Shown here: positions 33,923 to 47,600 of the stretch, piece by piece
How positions within the stretch are numbered: the stretch's first letter is position 1
How the letters are laid out: each line of letters begins with the position of its first letter
Assembly (NCBI RefSeq): GCF_046630445.1
Contig: NC_092333.1
Location: forward strand, 5,080,501-5,144,500
Direction: 5' to 3'
From: Rutidosis leptorrhynchoides
Lineage: Eukaryota > Streptophyta > Magnoliopsida > Asterales > Asteraceae
Length of the DNA stretch: 64,000 nt
Notes under the pieces: model-generated
The model's input: only the letters and a program-made list of their open reading frames with translations
The model's database searches: none
What the model was told of the DNA's origin: nothing
Translations under genes and position numbers: made by a program

Positions 33923-34743
33923 TTTTTTCCTCTTCTTACAGTGCTTGCTGGTGTACTTGATGAATGCTCAAAATAAAATGCTTTGGTCGTATTTGATGAA
34001 TGTTTAAAATAAAATGGTTTGGTGGTGTCTCTCATGTTTATATTTATACAAACTTACCTCTGCTCAAAATAAAATGGTTTAGTTGTATTTGATGAATGTT
34101 TAAAATAAAATGGTTTAGTTGTAATGCGGGGCTTCCTGCGTTTGTTTGCACCCACTTGGCGAGCATACTTTACACTCTAAACCACTAACTATATTATAAG
34201 TGAAGTTAGCATCCCATAAGTTACCCATCTGATAGTTGAAGAAAGAAATTGCTTAACTTACTTGATGTTTGATGCAAACAAAGACTTAAATTGATGCAAA
34301 GAAAGACTCCTGTTGAATGGATAAGTTTAACACATTCTAATTTATACTACGTACTTCGTATTTTACTTAATATCCAAGTCTGTTTTCACACTCCTGACAT
34401 TCGACATTCAAAGCGTTTATGTGATTTCTGACTACCAAAGACGTGTTAGATTGTCGAACACGTACATCCCATAAAACTGTTTGCTGGTGACATGTATAAA
34501 GACAGCGTGTGTTAGCTAAATTGTTAATTTGTTACTATCATATGACATTATGTCAGATTGGTTGTGTGATGATGATAACATACACCGAGCCTAAAAGTAC
34601 CCACATACTAGAGAGAACTTGACCAGTAAAGTTGACTAATCACTGGCTTTTATAACTATTATGTTAAAGCCAATTTTCTTTACAAGTTAATTAAATCCAC
34701 CAAAAGATTTGATGAAAGTTGATAAAACACAGTTACTTGACAA
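31773..34743. other. Gene-free stretch between MULE and UFD1
   Basis: About 3 kb of AT-rich DNA. I found no convincing gene on either strand. It contains two 18-bp direct repeats GTGGTTCCACGGGTCATT (33488-33505 and 33584-33601), a (GT)n plus T-run near 33892-33927, and imperfect tandem copies of a CAAAATAAAATGGTTT-containing unit (33966-34110). The ORFs at 33642-33960 overlap a T-run and show no known domain. Confidence 0.6.
33966..34110 (+). repeat. Imperfect tandem repeat, unit with AAAATAAAATGGTTT
   Basis: At least four copies of a core like TCAAAATAAAATGGTTT, alternating with TGTATTTGATGAATGTT. Unit length is about 40-90 bp, irregular. Origin unknown. Confidence 0.6.
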
Positions 34744-37700
34744 TTACCCCTTTAGCGAGTATTTCTTCCCTGTGAAGGCTTGGAACTTCGCTTCTTCATT
34801 CGATGGCTGCTCTTGTTTCGTCTCTTTAACAACTTCCTGCAAACAAAGTTAGCTTATTAGTTTAAACCATCTTAGCATATATACAAGTATCGGCAAGTAA
34901 TACCACATGTAGTATTGACCAAAAAAATTATATCTAGTGGCATGCTTGGCACATGTACAGTCATAGCAACACGAATGTAAGAACTGTAGGTGTAAATCTT
35001 GACTTTCAAGCAGTTATATGAGTTGGTTGATTCGGGGTAATGTTTTGTCTCTACTGGGTCAAATGATGGGTAAGAAATATATAAATTCTAAATTAAACGG
35101 ATATAAAGTGCATCTTTAAGCATTTTTTCATACTAATACTGAAATAATAATTGAACCCACCCTTGTGGTCCAGTGGTTCACCCCTTTGCACTTGTGCATT
35201 GGGATGGGGGTGGGGGGAGGTCTCAAGTTCGAGTCTCTCCCCTTAAAAATATTCGTGGGATTTATTTCCTGAAAGCCGAATTGTCCCGGGGAAGGTTTTA
35301 CCGACCCGTATTCAGGACCCAGGTCCGACCGCCTGCCCCTCGGGATGGTATAAGGTTCGGATCCCTGTAATGCGGTTCGGGTTTCCTGCCCGAAAGCGCG
35401 TGCGTGCGTGGCAAATGAGAGTATTCGATGCCAACAACTTGTCTTTCACAAAAAAAAAAAAACAAAAATACTGAAATAATACAACTTTTGTAATAATCTT
35501 TGACCAGCCCCACATGCTAATTTACACAGTTTCATACGATAAATACCTTTTGCTTTTGAGAGCGTTCACTACGGCTGGCATTAGAACCGAACACGAGTTT
35601 CCCCTGAGTTTGACGAGAGCCACTTTGTGAAGTAGAACCAGTAGATGATGGTCCGTTGCCCCCGGAAACTGCAGGTTGTTTTCCTTTGGATCCAGAATCG
35701 GATGAAACTGGTGGGGCCTGATACTTCAACGGTTTACCATCCAACCTTCTCCCTGATCCAGTAAACGGGTGAAACATCGGTTCTTCAGGAACATCTGCTG
35801 CATCAACAAAAAACAAATCAGATAATTACATAAGCAAACATGTAAGCCTTAAGGTGCCAAATAAAGTTGGTCATTATGAGAAATACTGAATTTGAGTGAT
35901 CACTCACGATAATACTACAAAATTGCTTGTTGTGATTAATTATGAAAGGTCAATATGAATGTTTATGGCGTAAAGTACACAAGCCAGTTCCTTACCTTCA
36001 GCGGGGGCCTTGGTTGAAGGTACGAACGCAGGCCTGTCTGGTTCCTTGTAATCAAGCGGAGGAGCGAAGTCTACCTCACAGTCAGTTTCAATGATGGTTA
36101 TTGCACTTGAAGGCTTCGATTCAATGATATCGATATAGTATTTCTTGTTGTTATATGCCACCATAATGCTATCTCCCGTTGTTAAACAAGAAAAGTTCCT
36201 CAGAGTTGTCTCTAAGCTGCATGGTAAGAGCAAAATAAATAAATAATATTAGGTTGTGGTGCAAAACATATTATTAAAATATACGGTTGTAAACTGATAT
36301 GCACACAAATGATTATATCAGACGATATAATGGACCGACTTGTGGACTTACATTGCTTTTGGATTGGAAATATTCAAAAAGTCAGATGTATGAGGTTGTA
36401 ACTTAACATATGTACCCTTTGGAAGAGTCGCATTCTTTACGTTCACAGGGTCTCCTTCTTTTAAAAGCAGATTTTCCATCATCTAAATACACAAGACAAG
36501 ATCGGTAACAAATATGTAAGACATAACGCCACATCTTAGGGATGTTTGGATTTTTCATTCAGAATCTGATTTTGTGATTAAAGCAAACTGAAGGCATAAT
36601 CACTTTCAGAAAACATATCTAAATGTCCCCATAAGTGCTAAAAAATTAAAACTAATAGCAATAATATATAGTTATAATATAAAGATTAAAAGAAAAATTG
36701 AATATATGAGGAGGTTAACAAGTACCCAATAAGGCATGTAAATCATGCCTTCGTCTGCAATGAACTCGAGAACACCACAATGTGATACTCTATCAGTAGA
36801 AGCATTGCGCAGCTCAAACAGCATTGGATAATCAATGTGAAGGGAAGCTGCAAAATAAAATAAAATAAAATTTGCTCATCTTTGGTTTACAGACGATTTT
36901 AAAATTTGCTGCTTGCAAAAATATTACTATAGAAAATCAAACATTAATAACTAACCGAGGCGATCGAGTGCAGAAGGAGGCATTATAACTGAAAAGGAAA
37001 CAAAGAGATATCAGTTACTGCATAGCAACCTGGATGGCAAAATATACAAGAAATATAAAATATAATTGAAAACGAAACTCACTTTTGTCACCATTTTCTA
37101 TGTGGGACTGAAACATAAACAGAAAATCAAAGGGATTAGAAACATGTCAAATTAATTAAACATGACATCAAGACTTAGATTGTTTCAAACAAAAAAAACC
37201 AATTAAACAAATGGTGTTATGTGTTCCTTCCTTCGGAAAAAGAAAAGATTTTTAGAACTGAACCACTCAAATGTATATGGGCACTCGTTGTCACTAGTAC
37301 ACAATGTATACAAATAAAAAAATTATACGCGTTAACGATAGTTTCTAACCTTGTCAATAAAAGATGCAGGGTAGCACCTATAAGTTTGTTCAAAGGATGT
37401 TCCATGATATCTGTAATTGAAATACTGCAATTCACAGCAACACAACAAAAAGAAATGCAATACTGTTAGTATTACTTATTACTAATTACTAACACCATCT
37501 TCATGCTAGTTACACATAATTAAATAGGTACATCAAGAGAGTAAATAACATATTAAAAGTTAATAAAAGCACGTCTTATTACTAGAGGAGTCATAAGCAC
37601 AAAAATGAAAGCTGTAAATTCGATACATTTACAACCATATACACTAGGATTAGGAAAATAAAGTTGTACACTATTTGGGGAAGATGAAGCTTAATTGTTC

Positions 37701-39097
37701 TTATCAGTACTGTAATTAAGATGACAGTTGATGTGCATAAATTTTTGGTAGCTAGAAGACATATGCATGTCTGGATACCTAAAAGAAATTAGCTTCTAAC
37801 TATGACGAAAAACATAAAGGTGCCGTTTGTTTTTTAAGATGTTTTTGTCTGAAGATCTGCGGACCACATCTGTAAAGAAGATGTGGCCCGAAGGTTTGTA
37901 TGCTGAATATTAAAGATTGTTTGTTTTTATGTCTACAAAATAACTTAGTCATGTCTGTAGCAGTTAGAAGCATATTTCTAAGTTTGCAAGGTTGCAGACA
38001 GAATAAGACATTATTTTATCTTATGTCTTTAGAAGAACAAACAGTCTCCAGTAAAAACGTTTGCGGGCACGCAAACATAAGACATAATAAGATCTGCAAA
38101 CTAAAAAACAAACGACACCAAACTGTTGAAAATATATCCTGTCTAACTTGGCTAAAATTTATGGATATTTCTAGCACACCCTCATAAGCTAAAACCTGTC
38201 TAATTTGGCTAAATTAACCTACAAAACTGAATATAACTCCCTATTAATAACTACAAATTAAATCCTTAAACTCGTATAGTCAAAAGTTCTGTAGAAAGTT
38301 TAAAGCCTAGTATTAATAATCAGGGAATTTTACAAAAATAACGTTCTCGAAATCTCATTAAAATACACAATATCACTCAATATGATTTCCACAAGAGAAC
38401 ATTCATTTTCGCAATACCTGTTTGTCAAATAAAGTTTATTGCGATTTGAGTTTTTGTGACTCCGTTTTTGCAAAATTTCACTTTTTTGTAAAGTTGACCC
38501 TGTTCAAGAAACTTCTGCTTTTCAAGCGAAATTTAACATCCTTAGACCAATCCTCATCCTTCATCGCTTTCATTTAACTTCTATCCTCTACATTAGTGCC
38601 ACATAAGCATTACTCCCTTTCACTAACCTTACACTAAAGTCTAAACACTACCAATCGTTCACTAAACAATAACCACAATTATACCCACAAAAATATAAAA
38701 TGTAGAACCCACAAAACAAATGGTACAAGAATACAAAACAATGTGTCTCGGCCACTCCATCTCCTCCAAACGGACCAAACCCCACTTTCCTCTCACTAAC
38801 GTGCCTACCGCGCCTATCTAGTGAAACATTTCACTAGTGCCAAACTATTGTGCTGGCTTGCTATCAAAAAGTTTAAAAAGAAAATAATATAACATATAAC
38901 ATAATAATAAAATGTTTGTTATTTTGTCAAAAATTATATAAGTATATAACAGGGTTGCTCAATATACTTTCCAACAACTTCACCTACAATCACCAAGAAT
39001 AGTATACACCACAAACAAATAACAACAATTTTCAACATGAAAACTACTACAGTACTACTATAGTATAATCGTAAAACAGATAAATATTACATACCAT
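34744..39097 (-). CDS. UFD1: UFD1-like protein (Cdc48/p97 ubiquitin adaptor)
   Basis: Nine coding exons on the minus strand: 39097-39095 (just ATG), 37424-37350, 37107-37083, 36988-36956, 36847-36726, 36482-36352, 36216-35996, 35797-35547, 34836-34744. All introns are GT-AG and the total is 954 nt (317 aa), in frame throughout. The N-terminal barrel domain (about 1-175) shows [41 protein letters not shown] and [11 protein letters not shown]; then [50 protein letters not shown] and the C-terminal [16 protein letters not shown]1 with NPL4 brings ubiquitinated clients to the CDC48 unfoldase in cytosol and nucleus, including ER-associated degradation. The start codon is the last triplet of the leader exon, before a 1.67-kb intron. 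The last intron holds a SINE. Confidence 0.95.
35135..35149. repeat. 15-bp target-site duplication of the SINE, left
   Basis: AATACTGAAATAATA, repeated exactly at 35467-35481. Confidence 0.9.
35150..35466 (+). mobile_element. tRNA-derived SINE in the last UFD1 intron
   Basis: Begins with an RNA polymerase III box A-like TGGTCCAGTGG and box B-like AAGTTCGAGTC, has a body of about 290 bp and ends in an A tail (35451-35466). Perfect 15-bp duplications flank it. It lies antisense to UFD1, about 80 bp from the donor of exon 8. Looks whole and fairly recent. Confidence 0.9.
36538..36630. mobile_element. Small MITE-like foldback in a UFD1 intron
   Basis: About 92 bp with imperfect inverted ends: GGGATGTTTGGAT at left against GGGGACATTTAGAT read from the right. 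Inner words TCTGATTTTGTGATTA and TCTGAAAGTGATTA also pair. Superfamily not assigned. Confidence 0.5.
37819..38119. mobile_element. MITE in UFD1 intron 1
   Basis: About 300 bp with terminal inverted repeats GGTGCCGTTTGTTTTTTA and GGTGTCGTTTGTTTTTTA (right end read on the minus strand). AAGAT/ATCTGC words recur just inside the ends. No clear target duplication. It resembles small hAT- or PIF-type elements. The ORF at 37900-38187 overlaps it and is not a gene. Confidence 0.7.
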
Positions 39098-39456
39098 ATT
39101 TTACTTTGTTTCTAATTATAGCACCAACGAATACATCCAGCAACCTAAATTTAACACAGAATCAATAATCAGAGCAAGACAAACGGAAATTGAAATGAGA
39201 TTTACCGTAATGATCATGTAAAACAACGCCAAAGATATTTGCAGGAAATCAAAAAGAACATAAAATATGATATAAAAAATAATTACCGAATGATAAAGCG
39301 GTGGGAATTCTAAAAATATATTTTCAGGAGAATTTATTTTTAGGGGGGGGGGAAAAAAAAAAGAAGAATGAGATACAAATAGGTTTTGGGGGAAGACAAA
39401 AACAACTAATGTACGCCGAGGGTTTGAGTGCACGCAATGTTTTCCCTAATATATAG
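39098..39456 (-). promoter_or_regulatory. UFD1 leader exon and promoter region
   Basis: Upstream of the ATG lie an AT-rich leader, a G-run (39342-39351) and the 92-bp segment 39366-39456 that recurs at 18749-18840 and 24068-24159. I could not fix the transcription start or a TATA box. The ORF here (39116-39433) has no protein features. Confidence 0.5.
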
Positions 39457-40415
39457 AGTATTTTATTATTATTAGTTTAAACAATATTTATACAGATAAA
39501 ATTGTAAAATAGCAAAAAAATACATTGTAATAATGATATTTTATTAGTATGTATTTTTTATTTTGAGATGATACTAGTTTATAACCCGCGCATTCGCGGG
39601 TATTTTATCATACATGTTTCTAAAAATATATTTGATTTATGTTAATGATATAAATAATATTAGTGCAATATATGAGAATAATAATTCGACAAATAGCAAC
39701 CCTTTTGTTATTATAGATAAGAGAGATTTCGATCCTTGTAATATCCAAATTCACATCAGATTTTATAAATTACTGTATATGTACTTTATTTTGGAGGGTG
39801 AGGGTGTAATCTTCTTACATAATATGTGTATATAACATTCTTTATTACGGAGTATCAAATATCACAATGTTTGATATCAAGTTTAAAATAAAAAGTATAA
39901 ACGACAATCTTTTTTTGTTCAATAAGCCTTCCATTTTGCAACCTTACTTCCATTCTTCAACCATCTAAACACACTATCAGATTCCAAGAATGATACAAGC
40001 AGGAGTTTATTAACATATAGACACATACATCAAACATCAAACACCAAACTTAGGAAACTTGGGCTTAGCTATCAAATTTTAATTTAGCTGTTGCTTAAAC
40101 CCCTCACACTCCACCAGCCTTGTGTAAGCATCATCGACATGAAGATGAAATCTGCTACCCCTAACTCCTAAGTAGTAGGGGTGGCAATTTGGACGGGGCA
40201 AATAGATTTGGTCTGAAAACATAAAACTTCTTTGGTGTAGATTAATAAACACCCATTTAAAAGGTTGTTGAATTGTTTATCAAAATTAATTTCTTCATTT
40301 CAAATATCCACTCCCCTTTGTGGTTGATTGTTGTCATTTGTGTAATTGTCTGCATCTCCTGTATCAACCTTACATGTTGAATAAGGCGGCAATGTAACAT
40401 TAATGAATACGCAGG
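39457..40415. other. Gene-free stretch with a CCCGCG hairpin
   Basis: AT-rich. Contains the hairpin CCCGCGCATTCGCGGG (39585-39600) after TAGTTTATAA, a short word common in plant genomes near transposon ends. I could not assign it to an element. No gene seen. Confidence 0.5.
40409..40415. repeat. Candidate 7-bp target duplication of the LINE-type retrocopy, left
   Basis: ACGCAGG, repeated at 54422-54428 just after the A-rich tail. Short, so chance is possible. Confidence 0.55.
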
Positions 40416-40418
40416 ATA

Positions 40419-40423
40419 ATAAT
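40419..40423. repeat. Target-site duplication ATAAT of element F, left
   Basis: Repeated exactly at 52964-52968, immediately after the other end. Confidence 0.9.
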
Positions 40424-41202
40424 TGTAATGACCCGTCCTAATCTATCCGGACGAAGTCTATATTGATTATAAACGATTCACAACAGTTGATTACATCGCG
40501 AGGTACTTGACCTCTATATGATACATTTTACAAACATTGCATTCGTTCTTAAAAAGACAAACTTTCATTACATCGAAAGTTGACGACATGCATACCATTT
40601 CATAATATATTCAAACTATAAATGACTTGATAATAATCTTGATGAACTTAACAACTCGAATGCAACATCTTTTGAAATATGTCATGAATGACTCCAAGTA
40701 ATGTCTTTAAAATGAGCAAATGCACAGCGTAAGATTTCTTTTGTACCTGAGAATAAACATGCTTTAAAGTGTCAACCAAAATGTTGGTGAGTTCATTAGT
40801 TTATCATAAAATAATCATTTCATAATTTTAATAGACCACAAGATTTCATATTTCCATTTCTCATAAACATACGTCCCATGCATAGAGACAAAAATATCAT
40901 TCATATGGATTGAACACCTGGTAACCGACATTCACAATATGCATATTAGAATATCCCCATCATTCTGGGATCCTCCTTCGGACATGATATAAATTTCGAA
41001 GTACTAAAGCATCCGGTACTTTGGATGGGGCTTGTTGGGCCCGATAGATCTATCTTTAGGATTCGCGTCAATTAGGGTGTCTGTTCCCTAATTCTTAGAT
41101 TACAAGACTTAATAAAAAGGGCATATTCGATTTCGATAATTCAACCATAGAATGTAGTTTCGATCACTTGTGTCTATTTCGTAAAGCATTTATAAAAGCA
41201 GC

Positions 41203-41455
41203 GCATGTATTCTCAGTCCCAAAAATATATATTGCAAAAGCATTTAAAAAAGGGAGCAAATGAAACTCACGCATATAATTATTGTAAAACAGTTAATAAA
41301 ATATTTGCATGTATTCTCAGCCCCAAAAATGTAAAGAGTAAAAGGGGAGCAAATGAAACTCACGCATATAATTATTGTAAAACAGTTAATAAAAATTTGC
41401 ATGTATTCTCAGCCCCAAAAATGTAAAGAGTAAAAGGGGAGCAAATGAAACTCAC
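41203..41455 (-). repeat. Tandem repeat of about 90 bp in the F LTR (three units)
   Basis: Each unit starts GCATGTATTCTCAG and includes GGGAGCAAATGAAACTCAC. The other LTR has the same array at about 49578-49835. Confidence 0.8.
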
Positions 41456-41545
41456 CATACTGTATTTTGTAGTAAAAATACATATAACGACATTAAACAA
41501 CTGAACAATGCAGGGTTGGCCTCGGATTCACGAACCTATATCATT

Positions 41546-41623
<78 letters not shown>

Positions 41624-42279
41624 CATATACTTGTAGTCGAACAAATATATATATTTATTAGTGACATCATTAAAAATTTATAGGTTTCATTATTTGTTTA
41701 AATGTACTCATTTCATATATTTTAAGGATATTAATATAATTAAGTTATGTATGTTAAATATATTTTATATGAAGATCCTTTGTTTGTGAAAATGTTAATT
41801 ATGATAATATTAATTTTAGTAATAATAATGATATTTTATAATAGTAATGATAAAAGTGATAATAATAATGTTAATAAGAATAATGATATTACTAATGCTA
41901 ATAATACAAAATTCATATTAATATTGGTAAAGATGATAATAGTTTTAATATTTAATATTACAAGTAAAGGTATTTATGTCAATAATTATATTAATGATAA
42001 TAATAATAATGATATGTATTATAATAATAGTAATAATCATAATCATAATAATTATAACAATGATAATATTACTCATACTAGTGGTAAAATGATATAATTT
42101 ATACTTTGAAAGATAATATTAATATTAGTAATAGCATTAATAATACTAAAAATCTTATTTGTAACTATAATCATAAAAATACGTATGTTAGTAATAATAA
42201 TGGTATTGATAATTATAATACATGTAATTATATCAATAATTAATAATCACAATCATAATAATAATAATACTTGTACCAA

Positions 42280-42660
<381 letters not shown>

Positions 42661-42700
42661 TACAAGAACTACCTCAAAATTCGGCCCAAAAAGAATATAA

Positions 42701-42769
42701 TGACCCTGCCAGGATTCGAACCCGAGACCTCTCGCACACCCTACAACTCTCACGACCACTGCACCACTT
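42701..42769 (-). mobile_element. SINE-like tRNA-derived head within the F LTR
   Basis: The minus strand reads GTGGTGCAGTGGTCGTGAG with a box A-like TGGTGCAGTGG and, about 35 bp on, box B GGTTCGAATCC. It is followed by unrelated sequence and the TTA tract. A copy is in the other LTR (51001-51069). Pairing of the acceptor arms is poor, so it is not a working tRNA gene. Confidence 0.6.
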
Positions 42770-43729
42770 CTGTTTTTCTGATTTATACTCAAACAGTTTT
42801 TATTTACATCGTAAATAGTTCATCTTCTCCTTTCTTCTTCTTCCATCTTTACTAGTCGACCAACAATTTAATTACCCAATCATCAAAATAAATAAAAGGT
42901 TTAAATTAAAGCTTCAACTACCTATAATCGGTATATTGTTCAAATAAATAAAATAAAAAAAAATTGAAGAACAAGCTGTTGTATTCAGCGACTGTAAAAA
43001 CAAAAACAAAAAAAATATGATTTTGATTTCGGAACCGTTTTAGACAAAATTTATAAAACGAATTATGTTGCAATTCGATCCTAGAAACTTTTGGGATCTT
43101 TAATTGACACAGAAACAATAAAACAAGTTCCAATTTACTGATGAACACTACTTTGACCTTTTTGATTTATAAAGTTTGACCTCAAAATTTGTAATCGATA
43201 AAATGAATTGAAAGCTATAAATTTACAGTTATATCAAGTAATCAATTCCTAACAACACTGCATTTGTAGATTTTGAAATTTCATTCGCATATGAGCTTTT
43301 GATTTTTAAAAACTTGAAACAGGGACGACGAGCTGAAAACATAAAAAAAATAAAAAATAAAACCTCCTTTAGCAATCGCAGGTGTCTTTGATTTATATTT
43401 GTTATGAATAATTGAATGGTTCAATCCCAAAAATATAAGATAGCTCGTTGGTTTTCTAAAGGGAAGGGTATCGGCATTCATTTGCTAGGACAAGGAGAAG
43501 AAACAAAAAAAAAATAAAGGCAGACAAGGAAATTTTAACAGAATCGTACGAATTATGGACTTTGTTAACCAACTTGTTTATATCAGATTTGGATTCCTAA
43601 TAGATCAGTAATATAGATAGGTTACAAATATTTAGTAATATTATTACAGTAAATAATAACACATTTAACACTAAATAATAATAGGATTAGTATTAATAAT
43701 TAAAATAATACTAGTAATAAGGGTGATAT

Positions 43730-43799
<70 letters not shown>

Positions 43800-44618
43800 G
43801 AATTTAGTATTTGTTTATATTTTTATGTATATTTGAATATATAACAGTATTTATATATCTGTATTTATATTTCTCTTATATTTATATATTTATATATTTA
43901 TGTTTATAGATTATGATTAATCTTTTAATAAGTATCATAATAATATCCGTAAAGTTTTTTAACTAGTAGCAATACAAGTATAATATTAATATTACTACTG
44001 ATGATAATGATAATAATTATTATGAAATATATAACTCCAATATTATTTATAGCAATAATACTAATATATATATATTAATATTAATATTTATTTTAATATT
44101 TAATAATAATGAAGTAATAATAATATTAACATAACAATTACAATTTTTAACTTGTAATTTCATCTAATATTCTAATCGTACATATTATTACTTATGTAAC
44201 ATTTACTAAATATATTTTATATACTATATAATAACACATACAGATATTTGATACAATTTAATATATTTCAATATACATACAATCCATAATTATGGATGGA
44301 AATCATATATACATATATATTTTATTTTAATAACAACATTATTATCTTGTATTTTATTTTACTTAATTAGTTCCAGCAACTAGATTGTATACTATTATTT
44401 TAAATTATTATTTTTATTTATTTATGTGTATATATATATATATACATATTTATTTACAAGCAATGGTTCGTGAATCGTCGAGCATAGTCAAAGGGTACCT
44501 GATTACATAAATATAGTTCCAAAGGTTTTGAGACTCAATATAATAGATTTTTGCTGATCGTGTCGAAATCATATAGAGATTAAGTTTAAATTTGGTCGGA
44601 AATTCCCGGGTCACTACA

Positions 44619-44660
44619 GTACCTACCCGTTAAAGAAATTTCATCCCGAAATTTGAGTGA
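44619..44660 (-). other. Polypurine tract region of element F
   Basis: On the minus strand AACGGGTAGGTAC directly precedes the 3' LTR, after AATTTCGGGATGAAATTTC, the same neighbouring word seen at the chromovirus polypurine tract. Confidence 0.75.
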
Positions 44661-47600
44661 GGTGGTCATGGCTAACTATAAAAATGTTTTCATGACGAAT
44701 ATGAGTTGATAAATAGAGTTTTATCATCATTGAGTAATATGGATAAAACAATTTGATTATTCGAAGAGCACGAGTGAAGCTATTCACAAAAGAATGAAAT
44801 GAGAAACAAAGATTTGTTTTTAACTTTTGACGTAGTCAGGTTTGAATTCCGGAATTCAAGGGATTTAAAGAAAATCTTGAAAATCTATAAGATCTGATTC
44901 TTCGGGATTTATGGGAAATAAGATCTCTATAATTAAATGCGATCACCTGTCTCGATTGCTCTTGTCTGGTATTTTCACTATAAATGAACTTCTTCCGTTT
45001 CATTATTTCCCATCACTTCCAATTTCTATATTTTAATTCATTCTTCCAAATCATCAATCAATATGCTTCATCCAGTTTTAATTCTGGATATATTCCTGAC
45101 TTTCATATTGATCATTCTCCTTTTTCATCTATCACTGGTGGAATCTGTCTACTTCTACTATACTCTTGGGTTGATACTATTCTTAATTATACCGTGCCTT
45201 TATATTGCTATTTGTATTAATATCCACAGTTTGTAACTTTTGAGTTGTTGTTGGGTTTTATATCTTCCTTTCTATTTCGATGTCTCTGCTTTCGTCCTTC
45301 TGTAATTATTGACATCCACAGTTAATACTCTCTCCAATTTACTGTGATTTGTACTCTCATTTATTTCAGATCTTCATTCTTTTGTTTTCTCTTCCCGACT
45401 TTAAATCAAGCGAATAATGATCCAGAATTCCTAAATGTGGAGTTTTGAATGAATTTAATGTTCTAAACAAGAAAGAACGAGATCGTACGATTTGATTTGT
45501 CAAATTACCCGAACCGCTGAGAATGGAACTATCAAGAATATATTTTCTTGATATGTTTAGAAGTTAAGCAGAATGAAAGAGTTTTGTAACATGGGACATG
45601 ATGACGTTATGATCTGTGAATCATCACGTTCCATTAGAAACTCAGCATGACTTACTGTAATATAATCACATTGATCAAGTGTCATTATATTATACTAACT
45701 CATGCTTCAATTCCCAACACTTCTCCAGAATTCATTCATAATTTATACTTAGATGTTACAGAATATTGAAAACTAAAACAGTTTTCAATATGATGTAATA
45801 CAGATAGCACGAAGAGGTATATAATTTCGGACGAGAATATTTATGAAAATATCTTCAGAAGTATCGAAGATATTTATGATGATATTTTAGAATTTCTAAG
45901 TTCGTTGGTTGATGGAGAAAGATTTTCCGCAAGATTTTAACATGACTTCGGAGCAAGATATTCTCTAAAGATTTCAACGGATCCAGAATTAGCTGGATTC
46001 TTTAAATATAGGGTATGGTCCTTGTATTTGTCCTTGGTCTCCTTCATGGTTAGCTCAATCCGTTTTTTTTCAGTTCCAACTTTTCTGAGCTTTTCCAACA
46101 TACTATTCTTTATCATTAAACTTTCAACGATTAAGGTCGTTTACGGTTGTCTACAGTTTCTGCTGCTTCATTCAGCTTTTTCAACATTCAGAGTATTGGT
46201 TTGTAGGCTGAGTGCTGTTCAGAATTTCAGAATGAAAGACCATAATTCTAAAAGATAAATGTTATACATATAACTGTTGATGTAGATATGCTGTACGTTT
46301 TCAAAGTACTGATTGTTGATTCCCGATAATTGGTATGGCAGTTCTCGTTACAAGATGCGGATGAGTATATGATAGAGTTTCAATAAATAAATATAATGAT
46401 TTATCGGAGAGATTTAAACCAATAAGCAACGAGGTTGATGGTACGTCTGCTGGTAATATGGTAGAATATGAAAGGTTTCCCGGTAACAATAAAAGAGCAC
46501 GCATATATATCAAGGTTATAATAACGTTGTTTCGAATGAAAAGTCGAAGTTGACTTGTTGGAGCTGTGACAAAATTGACTAATTTGGAAAGAGATTGCAA
46601 AGTTATTTTCGGCAATAATAACGCTAAAGGAATTAGCACAGCTACGCGTTAAACGTTTACTCAGTTTTCGAGAGTTTTCAGGTGCATAACTATACGCATA
46701 AATCTTTCCTTCCATAGATGAAGTGCGGTTGGTTCATCCTCTCGATTGAGGTGTTTTCAAGAATCATGAAAGGTTTGAACGTGGATCATAATCGTCAAGA
46801 TACAAATGAGGGTTAAGATGAAATCAAGTGGCAAACTTGAAGATATGTTTAGTTTCATATGTTATGATCAATATTTTAATTCATTTTATTTGTCCAATGT
46901 TGATAGTCCTCACTTGATAGTCCTCAGTTAGCAGTGTACAATTAAAAATTCATATATAGTTTACTATATAATATTTGAATTAATTTATACGTATCGTGAC
47001 CCGTGTACATGTCTCAGACTCGATCACAACTCAAATTATATATATTATTGTAGAATCAACCTCAACCCTGTATAGAGAACTCGATCATTACTGCATATAG
47101 AGTGTCTATGGTGATTCCAAATAATATATATAGATGCTTCGATATGATATGTCAAAACCTTGTATACGTGTCCCGATATTTAAAGTGCGTAAAATAAATA
47201 ATAGAAAATTAAATAACGATAAATAAAGTGCGTAAAGTAAATAACATAAATTAAATGACGATAAATAAAATTGCGAGAATGTAAATTACGATAAATAAAA
47301 AATGTAATCAGTTAGCTAGGAACAATTAGCTAGGAACAGTTAGCGTGGATTCTTAACAAAATTCCTCATAGTTAATTTGTTTGTTTCTAACAAATTTTAT
47401 TTTGTCAAATATTTTCTTTATTATGCCACTTCTTGGATTCTGATAAATCAAAATCCAAATATGAAATTGGATGAATATGGTTATTCTGTGGTAAACGGAT
47501 TCGTATCCCTGTAGATGTAAGTAGGATAGTAAATGAATGTTGAATCAGATTCGAAGAATGTACAGTGTAACTTATTATTGTGAAATCTGAATATTCCTCG

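Noticed and set aside
33642-33960. Overlapping ORFs on both strands near 33.7 kb
   Set aside because: Partly translated from (GT)n and T-runs; no recognisable domain, no splice context, no partner elsewhere in the window.
37819-38127. hAT assignment for the intron-1 MITE
   Set aside because: No matching 8-bp flanking duplication could be found, so the superfamily is left open.
42701-42769. Possible tRNA gene on the minus strand (and 51001-51069)
   Set aside because: It has box A and box B-like words but no good acceptor-stem pairing, and it is present in both LTRs; better read as a SINE-like head.
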